Source: Rhabdonatronobacter sediminivivens
GTDB taxonomy: Bacteria; Pseudomonadota; Alphaproteobacteria; Rhodobacterales; Rhodobacteraceae
Reading direction: 5' to 3'
NCBI RefSeq assembly: GCF_013415485.1
Contig: NZ_JACBXS010000015.1
Location: forward strand, 32,984-96,983
DNA: 64,000 bases
The position numbers were made by a program, and so were the translations under genes. Positions 44,824 through 55,451 of the stretch are shown here, one piece after another (positions within the stretch are counted from its first letter, which is position 1; each line of letters opens with the position of its first letter). Below the pieces are notes generated by a model, which had not been told where the DNA came from, ran no database searches, and saw nothing but the letters and a program-made list of their open reading frames with translations.

Positions 44824-44861
44824 AAGGCCCCGCCGCACCCTGCGCCGGGGCCTTTCTGTTT
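44824..44861 (+). terminator. Intrinsic terminator of the helicase gene
   Basis: AAGGCCCCG (44824-44832) pairs with CGGGGCCTT (44846-44854), followed by TCTGTTT. It lies 35 bases after the helicase stop and before the convergent yjbQ gene. Confidence 0.8.
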
Positions 44862-44896
44862 GGGCAAGGATGCCGCCCGGAGCATCCCGCCCGCGC

Positions 44897-45313
44897 TCAG
44901 CGCAGCATGGCCACCACGTTGCGCCGATGGGGCTGCGTGCGGTGTTCGACCACATAGACCCCCTGCCAGGTGCCCAGCATGGGGCGCCCCTCCACCACCG
45001 GGATGCTCAGCGTGGTCGGCAGCAGCATCGCCTTGATATGGGCGGGCATGTCATCCGGTCCTTCGATCGTATGGGTCAGCCAGCGCATGGCGGGATCATC
45101 CCCCATCGGCACCTGGCGCCGCAGGAATTCGATCAGGTCCACCTGCACATCCGGGTCCGCGTTTTCCTGGATCAACAGACTGGCCGAGGTGTGCCGGATC
45201 ATCAGCGTCAGCACCCCATCCCCGCCCGGCCCCCGTTGCAACCACTCCCGGACCTGCCCGGTAATCTCGGTCAGGCCGGGGCCGCGTGTGGCAATGGTGA
45301 AAACCGTATGCAT
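44897..45313 (-). CDS. yjbQ: YjbQ / UPF0047 family protein
   Basis: A 138-residue protein of the YjbQ (UPF0047) family. The conserved core LMIRHTSASLLIQENADPDVQVDLIEFLRR and the late HIKAMLLPTTLSIPV and GTWQGVYVVEHR are clear. Members can substitute weakly for thiamine-phosphate synthase; the true role is unresolved. The start at 45313 has a GGGGGG site. It is downstream of the hypothetical gene at 45366 on the same strand. Confidence 0.93.
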   Translation of the reverse strand: MHTVFTIATRGPGLTEITGQVREWLQRGPGGDGVLTLMIRHTSASLLIQENADPDVQVDLIEFLRRQVPMGDDPAMRWLTHTIEGPDDMPAHIKAMLLPTTLSIPVVEGRPMLGTWQGVYVVEHRTQPHRRNVVAMLR

Positions 45314-45365
45314 GTATCCCCCCGGAATGGCCGCCCGCAAAGCGTGGCCCGCGCATGCAGGCGCG

Positions 45366-46031
45366 TCAAGCTTGCGCCGCGGCGCGTTCGATCAGCCTGA
45401 CATCAGGCGCCACCTGAGCAATAAAGGGGCGCAAGGCATGCCGTGCTGGCAGCCCAAGAGCGTAATCGGCCACGGCTTGGACCGCCGCCCAGGTCTCCGG
45501 GTGACGCGGCGCCTGTGGGTGCGAATCGCCCAGGAAATTGACGTAGAGCAGCCGCGCATCGATGCCATGCTCCCGCAGAAACCAGAGATGCGCCAGCCGG
45601 TTCGCCTGCTGATAGAGAACGCGGCACCAGTCCGAACGCGCATCCGCCCCCAGCGCCGTCTTCACATGCTCCAGGCTGGCTGCAATCCGCCGAAGGGACG
45701 TTGGCCCCGCGGCGCATGGGGTCGAAAGGGCCTCGGGCACATGGGCCTTGGCTTCGACCAGAACCACACCGCCGGGAAACACCGCAAGCCCGTCCCAACG
45801 CGGGCCGGAGCGCGGCCAGAACCCTGCCAACGCATCCTCCAGATGCCCAAGGTCCAGCACCTTCAGAAAGGATGCGTCCATGTATTCGGCGAAATCATCC
45901 GCGAGCACGGGTGCACGCCATTGCAGACGGGGCCAGTCCGCGGGCTGCAAGAGGTCAGGGCAGCTTCCGACACCGAGCTGCAACCAGCGCTGACTGCCAC
46001 GCAACGCGGGCCTCTGCGCAATTCTTGTCAC
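45366..46031 (-). CDS. Hypothetical protein with possible PD-(D/E)XK nuclease motif
   Basis: A 221-residue soluble protein that I do not recognise as a named family. RWDGLAVFPGGVVLVEAKAHVPEAL fits the active-site pattern of PD-(D/E)XK nucleases: Asp, a hydrophobic strand, then E-A-K. A later segment, WCRVLYQQANRLAHLWFLRE, is helical and may complete the fold. It starts at GTG 46031 with GGGGGG upstream, just 13 bases beyond the rpoD terminator. It may be a stand-alone nuclease of unknown target; no methylase or toxin partner is adjacent. Confidence 0.65.
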   Translation of the reverse strand: MTRIAQRPALRGSQRWLQLGVGSCPDLLQPADWPRLQWRAPVLADDFAEYMDASFLKVLDLGHLEDALAGFWPRSGPRWDGLAVFPGGVVLVEAKAHVPEALSTPCAAGPTSLRRIAASLEHVKTALGADARSDWCRVLYQQANRLAHLWFLREHGIDARLLYVNFLGDSHPQAPRHPETWAAVQAVADYALGLPARHALRPFIAQVAPDVRLIERAAAQA

Positions 46032-46043
46032 TTCGCCCCCCGC

Positions 46044-46072
46044 AAAAAAAGGTCAGGCGCCCGAAGGCGCCT
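46044..46072 (-). terminator. Intrinsic terminator of rpoD with UUCG loop
   Basis: On the minus strand AGGCGCC (46072-46066) and GGCGCCT (46061-46055) close a TTCG tetraloop and are followed by GACC and seven Ts (46050-46044). It lies just after the rpoD stop. Confidence 0.9.
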
Positions 46073-46079
46073 GTTTCGT

Positions 46080-48092
<2,013 letters not shown>

Positions 48093-48114
48093 GAAAGCTC
48101 CTGCGCGGCGAACT

Positions 48115-48249
48115 GATTCGGTTCGGACATGTGTAGCGAATCAACGCTGCGAATCACAGCGTCGGCGTGTCCGATATGCCGCATTTAGGAAATGCGGCGC
48201 AGCATTTCCAGCACTCTAGGGCGATTCACTGCACGAATCGGGTCGAATC
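48115..48249. promoter_or_regulatory. Cluster of six GANTC (CcrM) sites upstream of rpoD
   Basis: GATTC or GAATC occurs at 48115, 48138, 48151, 48223, 48235 and 48245, all in the 190-base gap between the dnaG stop and the rpoD start. In alphaproteobacteria GANTC is methylated by CcrM in a cell-cycle-dependent way and can tune promoters. Chance would give about one site per 250 bases at even composition, and fewer in GC-rich DNA. A 9-bp hairpin (GCCGCATTT/AAATGCGGC, about 48178-48198) lies in the middle. Confidence 0.6.
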
Positions 48250-48282
48250 ATGCAGAAGCGCCACGCCATGGGCAGATGCTCG

Positions 48283-50238
48283 CTAGCGCTTGCGCTTGAC
48301 CCAGACCTGTTTGTCGATCAGCTCTTGCAGCCTTTGCGAGAGTTCGGAGCGATCCTCACCCAGATCGCGGGTGTCCGAAAGCCCCGAACGTTCCGTGCGA
48401 TGGCGTGCGGCCGCGGCCTGGCCCAGCCGCCATGTGACCCCTTCATCGGCAACACGGGTCAGATCCTCCATTGCCTCACGGGTTTCGGCCAGGGCGCCAC
48501 GGCGGGCAGAGAGCATGGCGAATTCCTCCTCCAGGCAGGCGCGCACAAGCTCCGGGTCAGCGTCCGGGCGCACCGGCGGGGCAATGCGCACATGCGGGAT
48601 CGACAGCAGCGCGTCCAGCGCATCGCCCGCCCTTTCGGCAAGCCGCCCGCGCAGGTTGCCGGGATCGGCCACATGCTCCAACAGGATCAGACGCAGGCGT
48701 TCATGGCCCGCGTCACGCATCTCGGCGCGCTCCAGCGCAGGTTCGAAATCCGGCAGATGCGCCGGATGGGCGATCAGCACCGCCAGTATGATTGCCTCAT
48801 GCAGGTGGTCGGCCACGGCGTCATCCGGCCCGGCGGCCAGCAGCGTGCCGCGCGTGCCCGCCAGGGGCGCCGCAGGGAATGCCCGGCGGCGCCCGCCCGC
48901 CATGCCGCCGCCCCCGCGCCAGCTGCTCTGTGGCGCGCGGGGGCCGCGGGCGGGGGCAAAAGCCTCATAGCGCAGGCGACGAAGTTCCTCGGCGTAATGG
49001 CCGCGCAGGCTCTGGTCCGTGATCCGGCCCAGCGCCGCACGCAACCGCGCATCCAGCGCCGCACGGCGCTCGGGGCTGTCCAGCACCTGGCCCTCGGTCT
49101 CGCGCTGCCACAGCAGGCGCACCAGCGGCAGCGCGCCATCCAGCAGGTTGCGCATGGCCCCTGCCCCGCCGGCACGCAACAGGTCATCGGGGTCCTGGCC
49201 TTCGGGCAGCATGACAAAACGCAGCGACTGTTCGGGGCCGATCAGCGGCAGCGCCACATCGATCAGCCGCCAGGCGGCACGCAGCCCCGCCTTGTCCCCG
49301 TCCAGCGCCACCACCGGCTCGGGCGAGAGGCGCCACAGCAGGCGCAGCTGATCCTCGGTGATCGCCGTGCCCAGGGGGGCGACGGCCGCGCCAAACCCGG
49401 CAACCGAAAGAGCGATCACATCCATGTAGCCTTCGGCCACGATCAGCGGCCCCGGCCCCTTGGACATGGCCGCGCGGGCGCTGGCGGCGTTGTAGAGCGA
49501 GCGGCCCTTGTCAAAGAGCTCGGTTTCCGGCGAGTTGAGGTATTTCGCCCGGGCATTGGCGCTGAGCGCGCGCCCGCCAAAGGCGATGCAGCGGTCGCGC
49601 AAATCGCGGATGGGAAAGATGATGCGCCCGCGAAACCGGTCGAAGGGCGCGCCGCCGTCATCGGCGCGCGCGGCCAGCCCGGCATCGATGATCAGATCCG
49701 GCGCAACCCCTGCCCCGGTCAGATGCGTCCACAGCGCCTGACGGGCATCCGGCGCAAAGCCCAGGCCGAAGCGCTCCACAGTCTCGCGCGAGAGGCCACG
49801 CCCCTCCAGATAGGCGCGGGCCTCGGTTGCTGCGGCGGTGGAAAGCTGCATGCGAAAGAACCGGGCGGCGGCCTCCGTCACCTCGACCAGCTGGGCACGG
49901 CGGTCGGCCTTTTGCGCGGCGGCGGGATCGCGGGCGGGCATGGTCATCCCGGCCTCGCGCGCCAGTATCTCCACCGCCTCCATGAAATTCAGGTTCTGCG
50001 ATTCGCGCAGAAACGTCAGGGCATCGCCCTTGGCGTGGCAGCCAAAGCAGTAATAGAAGCCCTTCTTGTCATCGACATGGAACGAGGCGCTCTTTTCCTG
50101 GTGGAACGGGCATGGCGCCCACATGTCCCCCTTGCCGGGCTTGGACTTGCGCATGTCCCATGTCACCGCCCGCCCGATCACCGATGCGATCGAAACGCGG
50201 TTGCGCAGTTCATCCAGAAAACCAGGAGGCAAACTCAT
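48283..50238 (-). CDS. dnaG: DNA primase
   Basis: A 651-residue primase. The N-terminal zinc ribbon is [19 protein letters not shown]...CFGCHAKGD (C-H-C-C). The TOPRIM core has [12 protein letters not shown] and [15 protein letters not shown] with the metal-binding acidic residues. The C-terminal helicase-binding domain (about 450-651) includes Arg/Gly-rich [16 protein letters not shown]. It makes RNA primers with DnaB at the fork. The start at 50238 ([11 protein letters not shown]) is where similarity begins. It is upstream of rpoD, as in many bacteria, and divergent from the secreted msrB. Confidence 0.97.
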   Translation of the reverse strand: MSLPPGFLDELRNRVSIASVIGRAVTWDMRKSKPGKGDMWAPCPFHQEKSASFHVDDKKGFYYCFGCHAKGDALTFLRESQNLNFMEAVEILAREAGMTMPARDPAAAQKADRRAQLVEVTEAAARFFRMQLSTAAATEARAYLEGRGLSRETVERFGLGFAPDARQALWTHLTGAGVAPDLIIDAGLAARADDGGAPFDRFRGRIIFPIRDLRDRCIAFGGRALSANARAKYLNSPETELFDKGRSLYNAASARAAMSKGPGPLIVAEGYMDVIALSVAGFGAAVAPLGTAITEDQLRLLWRLSPEPVVALDGDKAGLRAAWRLIDVALPLIGPEQSLRFVMLPEGQDPDDLLRAGGAGAMRNLLDGALPLVRLLWQRETEGQVLDSPERRAALDARLRAALGRITDQSLRGHYAEELRRLRYEAFAPARGPRAPQSSWRGGGGMAGGRRRAFPAAPLAGTRGTLLAAGPDDAVADHLHEAIILAVLIAHPAHLPDFEPALERAEMRDAGHERLRLILLEHVADPGNLRGRLAERAGDALDALLSIPHVRIAPPVRPDADPELVRACLEEEFAMLSARRGALAETREAMEDLTRVADEGVTWRLGQAAAARHRTERSGLSDTRDLGEDRSELSQRLQELIDKQVWVKRKR

Positions 50239-50394
50239 GGGCGCCAATATCTGCCTCTGGCGCGCGGCTGTCCAGCGCGATGCGCGGCCGGTGCGCACGA
50301 AAGCGTGACCGGGCGTGCGTCCTTCACGTGGCATCCTGCGCTAGATACCGGGTATGACCGGGCATGGCCCGTCAAGGATCGAAGGAGGTGCCGC

Positions 50395-50946
50395 ATGTTC
50401 ACCCGCCGCAAGTTGCTGCTGTTCGCCGCCGCCCTGCCCGTTGCCGGGGCCGCCGGATATGGCGCCCTGGGCCTGCGCGAGGTGCGCGCCGCCGAGGGCA
50501 GCTTTCCCTTTACCCTGACCGAGGACGAATGGCGCGCACGCCTGACGCCCGCGCAATACGCAGTGCTGCGCGACCATGCCACCGAACGCGCCTTCACCAA
50601 CGCGCTGATGGGCGAACGCTCCCCCCTGCTGGAGGAAGATCGCCCCGGCACCTACAACTGTGCCGGCTGCGGCCAGGCGCTCTATCGGTCCGAGACAAAA
50701 TACGACAGCCGCACCGGCTGGCCCAGCTTCTGGGCCGAAATCGAGGGCACCGTGGGCACCATGGAGGACCGGAGCTTCTTCATGGTCCGCACCGAAGTGC
50801 ATTGCGCCAATTGCGGCGGCCATCAGGGGCATATCTTCAATGACGGGCCGCAGCCGACGGGCCTGCGCCATTGCATCAACGGGCTGGCCATGACCTTTAC
50901 GCCCGACGCGACCGGGATCGAGGAAGGGCATCCTATCCCGGCCTGA
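50395..50946 (+). CDS. msrB: Exported peptide-methionine (R)-S-oxide reductase MsrB
   Basis: A 183-residue MsrB with a leader. Residues 1-34 read [21 protein letters not shown]..., with twin arginines before a hydrophobic stretch and a likely cut after VRAAE, so Tat export is probable. The catalytic domain has zinc pairs CAGCG and CANCG, the [13 protein letters not shown] loop and catalytic Cys in GLRHCING. It would repair oxidised methionines in the periplasm. The start has AAGGAGGTG. A class B palindrome follows 22 bases after the stop, as with the cytosolic msrB. Confidence 0.92.
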   Translation: MFTRRKLLLFAAALPVAGAAGYGALGLREVRAAEGSFPFTLTEDEWRARLTPAQYAVLRDHATERAFTNALMGERSPLLEEDRPGTYNCAGCGQALYRSETKYDSRTGWPSFWAEIEGTVGTMEDRSFFMVRTEVHCANCGGHQGHIFNDGPQPTGLRHCINGLAMTFTPDATGIEEGHPIPA

Positions 50947-50968
50947 ACGCGCTTGGCCGGGCCGGGCT

Positions 50969-51015
50969 GCGCGCCTGCGCGTCGCCCACCCACCCACCCC
51001 GACGCGCAGGCGCGC
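50969..51015 (-). repeat. G-quadruplex palindrome, copy 6 (class B)
   Basis: Perfect 16-bp arms (50969-50984, 51000-51015; inner GTCG/CGAC) enclose the 15-base loop CCCACCCACCCACCC, so the minus strand has four GGG runs. It lies 22 bases after the exported msrB stop and about 140 bases before the SLC13 permease gene. The inner GTCG/CGAC closing pairs are the same as in copy 3 behind the other msrB. Confidence 0.9.
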
Positions 51016-51154
51016 GGGTGCACGGGGGTTGGCTTGTGTCAGCACGCGGGCGACGTTGGGGCACGCGCCAGCGCCGACGCCGTCCCCGTTTGCAGCGCCG
51101 GACGACAGCTTCTATGCTGCGGTGCAACGCCACAGTCGAAGAGCTTGCCTGCAT

Positions 51155-52978
51155 ATGACCCTTCCCCTGGCCATGGTCCTTGCGCTGTTGGCGGTGGCCA
51201 TCGTCCTGTTCGCCATCGGGCGGCCCCGGATGGATGTGGTGGCGTTGGTGATGATGGTGGCGCTGCCGCTGACGGGCGTGATCACTGTCCCCGAGGCGCT
51301 GGCCGGGTTTGCCGATCCCAATGTCATCCTGATTGCCGCGCTGTTCGTCCTGGGCGAAGGGTTGGTGCGCACGGGCATCACCGCGCGCATGGGCGACTGG
51401 ATGACCCGGCGCGCGGGGGCCTCGGAAACCCGTTTGATCTTCTTCCTCATGGTTTCGGCGGCGGCGCTCAGTTCCATCATGTCCTCGACCGGGGTTGTGG
51501 CGATCTTCATCCCCATCGTTCTGCGCATGGCGCGCCGTATGGGGGTGCCCGCGGGGCGGTTGATGATGCCTCTGGCCATGGCCGCCATGATCGCGGGGAT
51601 GACCACGCTTGTGGCCACCGCGCCCAATCTGGTGGTCCATGGCGAGCTGGTGCGCCGGGGCCTTGATGGCTTCGGCTTCTTTGCCTTTGCCCCCTTTGGG
51701 GTGCCGATCCTGGCGCTGGCGATCCTGTACATGTTCGTGGCGCGGCGCTACCTCGGCCAGTCGGCGCAGGAAGAGCCTGCGCCGCGCGCCTCGATCCGCG
51801 AGTGGATCGATGACTTCGCGCTTGAGGGGCGCGAGATGCGGCTGCGGATCGAACCCGGTTCTGTCCTGGCGGGGCGGCGGCTGGACCAGCTGGACCTGCG
51901 CAGCTCCGCAGGGGTGAACATCGTTGCCATCGAAAGGCCCGGGCCGCGCCGCACGGAACTGCGCCTTCCGCGGGCGGGGACGGAGCTGGCCGCGGGCGAT
52001 GTCCTGCTGCTGGATGTGCTGGGTGATCACGCCGATATCGACCGTTTTGCCGCAGCCAACCGCCTGCGCGCCCTGCCGCTGGGGCAAGGCTATTTCACCG
52101 ACCGGCGGCAGGATCTGGGCATGGCGCAGGTGATGGTGCCGCCGACATCAACCCTGGTTGGCAGGTCCGTGGTCCAGACCGCCTTTCGCACAAAGCGTGA
52201 TCTGGCCGTCATCGGCATCCGCCATGGCGCGACCCCTGTCACCGGGGCGATTGTTGATGAACCCTTGCGCGCGGGCGACACCCTGCTGGTCATGGGCACC
52301 TGGAAAGCGATCCGGCGTCTTGCCAGTGAACGGCGTGACCTGATCCTGCTGGACCTGCCCGAAGAGGCCGACGAGATCGCCCCCGAAGCCGACCGCGCCC
52401 TCGCCGCGCTGGCCATCCTGGGGCTGGTGGTGGTGCTGATGGTCACGGGGATCGTGCCCAATGTGCAGGCTGCGTTGCTCGGTTGCCTGCTCATGGGGCT
52501 GTTTCGCTGCATCGACATTGCCGGGGCCTATCGCGCGATCAACTGGCAGACGCTGGTGCTGATCGTCGGCATGTTGCCGTTTTCGCTGGCCCTGACCCGG
52601 ACCGGGGGCGTGGACCTGGCCGCGACCGCCCTGACCGACGCGTTGGGGAACGGCAACCCGCGGCTGGTCATGGCGGCGATCTTCGTGTTGACAACGATGC
52701 TGAGCCTGTTCATCTCGAACACCGCAACCGCCGTGCTGATGGCGCCGGTGGCGCTGGCGATTGCCGATACGCTGGGCGCCTCGCCCTACCCGTTTGCCAT
52801 GACCGTCGCGCTGGCGGCCTCGGCGGCTTATATGACGCCGGTATCCTCGCCCATCAACACGCTGGTGGTGGGGCCGGGGAACTATCGCTTCATGGATTTC
52901 GTGCGCATCGGGACGCCGTTCTGGCTGATCACACTGGCGGTGGTGCTGGTGATGGTGCCAATGGTGCTGCCCTTCTGA
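51155..52978 (+). CDS. SLC13/DASS-type permease with two RCK-C (TrkA-C) domains
   Basis: A 607-residue transporter. The N-terminal membrane half (about 1-195) and C-terminal half (about 410-607) are split by a soluble region with two TrkA-C domains (about 215-295 and 300-385; e.g. VLAGRRLDQLDLRSSAGVNIVAIERPG and TLVGRSVVQTAFRTKRDLAVIGI). Family segments include STGVVAIFIPIVL and SNTATAVLMAPVALAIA. Such proteins import sulfate, dicarboxylates or similar anions with sodium; substrate here unknown. The start at ATG 51155 begins the first helix; the upstream frame is not coding. Confidence 0.9.
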   Translation: MTLPLAMVLALLAVAIVLFAIGRPRMDVVALVMMVALPLTGVITVPEALAGFADPNVILIAALFVLGEGLVRTGITARMGDWMTRRAGASETRLIFFLMVSAAALSSIMSSTGVVAIFIPIVLRMARRMGVPAGRLMMPLAMAAMIAGMTTLVATAPNLVVHGELVRRGLDGFGFFAFAPFGVPILALAILYMFVARRYLGQSAQEEPAPRASIREWIDDFALEGREMRLRIEPGSVLAGRRLDQLDLRSSAGVNIVAIERPGPRRTELRLPRAGTELAAGDVLLLDVLGDHADIDRFAAANRLRALPLGQGYFTDRRQDLGMAQVMVPPTSTLVGRSVVQTAFRTKRDLAVIGIRHGATPVTGAIVDEPLRAGDTLLVMGTWKAIRRLASERRDLILLDLPEEADEIAPEADRALAALAILGLVVVLMVTGIVPNVQAALLGCLLMGLFRCIDIAGAYRAINWQTLVLIVGMLPFSLALTRTGGVDLAATALTDALGNGNPRLVMAAIFVLTTMLSLFISNTATAVLMAPVALAIADTLGASPYPFAMTVALAASAAYMTPVSSPINTLVVGPGNYRFMDFVRIGTPFWLITLAVVLVMVPMVLPF

Positions 52979-53102
52979 CCCCGCGCTTTGCCGCGCATCC
53001 GCTGCAGGCTACGGTTGACAGAGCAGTTGGAATCGCTTTGTTAGCGGTAACTGCCGCGCGCCGCCGGGCCGCGCGGCCCCGCCAGACCCTGGAGGCTTCA
53101 CC

Positions 53103-54098
53103 ATGACCACACGCATCGCCATCAACGGATTCGGCCGCATCGGCCGCCTTGTCCTGCGCGCCCTGATCGAAACCGGGCGCGATGATCTGGAGATTGTCGC
53201 CATCAACGACCTTGGCCCGGTGGAAAGCAATGCCCATCTGCTGCGCTTCGATTCGGTCCATGGCCGCTTCCCCGGCACCGTCACGGTGACCGGCAATACC
53301 CTTGATGTCGGCCGCGGCCCCATCACCGTCAGCGCCGAGCGTGACCCCGCCGACCTGCCGTGGGAGGATATCGACATCGTGCTGGACTGCACCGGCATCT
53401 TCAAGGGCGACAAGGCGCTTGTGCATCTGGACAAGGCGAAGAAGGTGCTGGTCTCGGCCCCGTCCAAGGGCGCGGACAAGACCATCGTCTATGGCGTGAA
53501 CCACGCCATCCTGACCGATGCCGACCGCCATGTGTCGAACGCGTCCTGCACCACCAACTGCCTGGCGCCGGTGGCCAAGGCGCTGCATGACGCGGTGGGC
53601 ATCACCCGCGGCTTCATGACCACGATCCACAGCTATACCGGCGACCAGCCGACGCTGGACACCATGCATTCGGACATGTATCGCGCCCGCGCCGCCGCCA
53701 TGAGCATGATCCCCACATCGACCGGGGCCGCGCGCGCGGTGGGTCTGGTGCTGCCGGAGTTGGCGGGCAAGCTGGACGGGGTCGCCATCCGGGTGCCCAC
53801 CCCCAATGTCAGCGTGGTGGATTTCACCTTCGAGGCCGCCCGCGACACAACGGTCGAAGAGATCAACGCCGCCGTCACCGCCGCCGCCGAAGGCCCGATG
53901 AAAGGCATCCTGGGCGTGACCGATCAGCCCAATGTCAGCCAGGATTTCAACCACGACCCGCATTCCAGCGTCTTCCACCTGGCCGAAACCAAGGTGCTGG
54001 AGAAACGCATGGTCCGCGTGCTGTCCTGGTATGACAATGAATGGGGCTTTTCCTGCCGGATGCTGGACACAGCCGCTCTGATGGGGCGGCTCGGCTGA
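53103..54098 (+). CDS. gap: Glyceraldehyde-3-phosphate dehydrogenase
   Basis: A 331-residue glycolytic enzyme. The N-terminal Rossmann motif is [17 protein letters not shown], the catalytic Cys is in [15 protein letters not shown] (about residue 150), and the substrate-binding end [15 protein letters not shown] is present. The start has GGAGG. It is 125 bases after the SLC13 permease on the same strand and converges with prfB; a class A palindrome lies between their ends. Confidence 0.97.
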   Translation: MTTRIAINGFGRIGRLVLRALIETGRDDLEIVAINDLGPVESNAHLLRFDSVHGRFPGTVTVTGNTLDVGRGPITVSAERDPADLPWEDIDIVLDCTGIFKGDKALVHLDKAKKVLVSAPSKGADKTIVYGVNHAILTDADRHVSNASCTTNCLAPVAKALHDAVGITRGFMTTIHSYTGDQPTLDTMHSDMYRARAAAMSMIPTSTGAARAVGLVLPELAGKLDGVAIRVPTPNVSVVDFTFEAARDTTVEEINAAVTAAAEGPMKGILGVTDQPNVSQDFNHDPHSSVFHLAETKVLEKRMVRVLSWYDNEWGFSCRMLDTAALMGRLG

Positions 54099-54108
54099 AC
54101 CCCTTCCC

Positions 54109-54180
54109 TGCCCGGCCATGCCGGGCAAAGCGCCCGCCGTCGGCGCGCAGGGTGGGCGGGTGGGCGCGGCTCGGGGGCGC
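54109..54180 (+). repeat. Hairpin plus G-quadruplex palindrome, copy 7 (class A, degenerate stem)
   Basis: A hairpin at 54109-54127 (TGCCCGGC/GCCGGGCA) is followed after two bases by an element at 54130-54180. Its right arm GGCTCGGGGGCGC is the class A form, but its left arm reads GCGCCCGCCGTCGG, so the stem is only partly paired. The loop GGGTGGGCGGGTGGG is intact at 54150-54164. It lies between the convergent ends of gap and prfB and is G-rich in the gap transcript. Confidence 0.8.
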
Positions 54181-54224
54181 TTCTGCGCCCTGCCAGCCAG
54201 AACCGCAAAGCCGAAAAAGCGTGC

Positions 54225-55352
54225 TCAGTCCTCGGCCTGCGCCTCGGCGCGGGACTTGCCGGCCACATCCATGGCCAGGGTTGCGGCCATGAACCGGTCC
54301 AGCCCGCCATCCAGCACGCCCTGGGTGTCCGAGGTCTCGACCCCCGTGCGCAGGTCCTTCACCATCTGATAGGGTTGCAGCACATAAGACCGGATCTGGT
54401 TGCCCCAGCCCGCATCGCCCTTGGCATCGTGCTGGGCCTCGATCGCTTCGGTCCGCTTGCGCAGCTCCATCTCATAGAGCCTTGATTTCAGGGCATCCAT
54501 GGCAATCGCGCGGTTCTGGTGCTGAGATTTCTCGGAACTGGTCACCACGATCCCGGTGGGAATATGCGTGATCCGCACCGCCGAATCCGTGGTGTTCACA
54601 TGCTGCCCGCCCGCACCCGAGGACCGATAGGTATCCACCCGGATGTCCGAAGGGTTCACCTCGATCTCGATGTTGTCATCCACCACCGGATAGACCCAGA
54701 CCGACGAAAACGATGTGTGCCGCCGCGCCGCGCTGTCATAGGGCGAGATGCGCACCAGCCGGTGCACCCCGCTTTCGGATTTCAGCCAGCCATAGGCATT
54801 GTGCCCGCTGATCTTGTAGGCGGCCGAACGGATGCCCGCTTCCTCGCCTGCGCTTTCGGACATCAGCTCCACCTTGTAGCCGCGCTTTTCGGCCCAGCGC
54901 ACATACATCCGCGCCAGCATCGCCGCCCAGTCGCAGCTTTCGGTGCCCCCGGCCCCGGCGTTGATCTCCAGAAAGGTGTCGTTCCCGTCAGCCTCGCCAT
55001 TGAGCAGCGCCTCGATCTCCTTTTCCGCCGCGCGCGCCGCCAGCGCCTTGAGCGCGGCTTCGGCCTCGCTCACCACATCGCTGTCGCCTTCGGCCTCGCC
55101 CAGTTCGATCAGATCGATATTGTCCTGCAACTCGGTGGACAATTCGCGATGCACGGACATGGCATCAGCCAGCACCTGACGGTCCCGCATCAGTTTCTGA
55201 GCGCGGGCCGGATCATTCCACAGGTCCGGGTCCTCGGTCATGGCATCGAATTCTTCCAGCCGGTGCGCCGCGGTATCAATATCCATGCGCTGGCCCAGCA
55301 GGGTCAGCGACTTGCGGATCGCATCGATGGTGGATTGCGTTTCTGCGCGCAT
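54225..55352 (-). CDS. prfB: Peptide chain release factor 2
   Basis: A 375-residue release factor reading UAA and UGA. The GGQ motif is in [24 protein letters not shown], and the codon-recognition loop reads SPY ([18 protein letters not shown]) where many RF2 proteins have SPF. The frame is continuous from ATG 55352: there is no in-frame UGA near codon 26, so the self-regulating frameshift of many bacterial prfB genes is absent. It follows mrcA on the same strand. Confidence 0.95.
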   Translation of the reverse strand: MRAETQSTIDAIRKSLTLLGQRMDIDTAAHRLEEFDAMTEDPDLWNDPARAQKLMRDRQVLADAMSVHRELSTELQDNIDLIELGEAEGDSDVVSEAEAALKALAARAAEKEIEALLNGEADGNDTFLEINAGAGGTESCDWAAMLARMYVRWAEKRGYKVELMSESAGEEAGIRSAAYKISGHNAYGWLKSESGVHRLVRISPYDSAARRHTSFSSVWVYPVVDDNIEIEVNPSDIRVDTYRSSGAGGQHVNTTDSAVRITHIPTGIVVTSSEKSQHQNRAIAMDALKSRLYEMELRKRTEAIEAQHDAKGDAGWGNQIRSYVLQPYQMVKDLRTGVETSDTQGVLDGGLDRFMAATLAMDVAGKSRAEAQAED

Positions 55353-55399
55353 GTGGGTCCGTTCCATGGCTGGGATTTGCGGTCTGGGCCCCCGTGCTT

Positions 55400-55451
55400 A
55401 CCCCGGCCAGCGGCGCGGGGCAAGCGCCCGGCAGGGCTGCCCGGCCGGGGT
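55400..55451. other. Large GC hairpin between mrcA and prfB
   Basis: ACCCCGGCC (55400-55408) pairs with GGCCGGGGT (55443-55451), and a second nested GC stem (GCCCGGCAGGG/CCCTGCCGGGC type) lies inside. It begins directly at the mrcA stop and ends about 50 bases before prfB. There is no T-run; it may limit read-through into prfB or protect the mrcA message. Confidence 0.5.

Noticed and set aside
48250..50946. An 898-codon frame antisense to dnaG fused in frame to the exported msrB
   Set aside because: The msrB start has an excellent ribosome site and signal peptide at 50395; the upstream part mirrors dnaG and is not protein-like.
54225..55352. A programmed frameshift site in prfB
   Set aside because: The frame is continuous from the start codon and no in-frame UGA with a CUU slip site is present.
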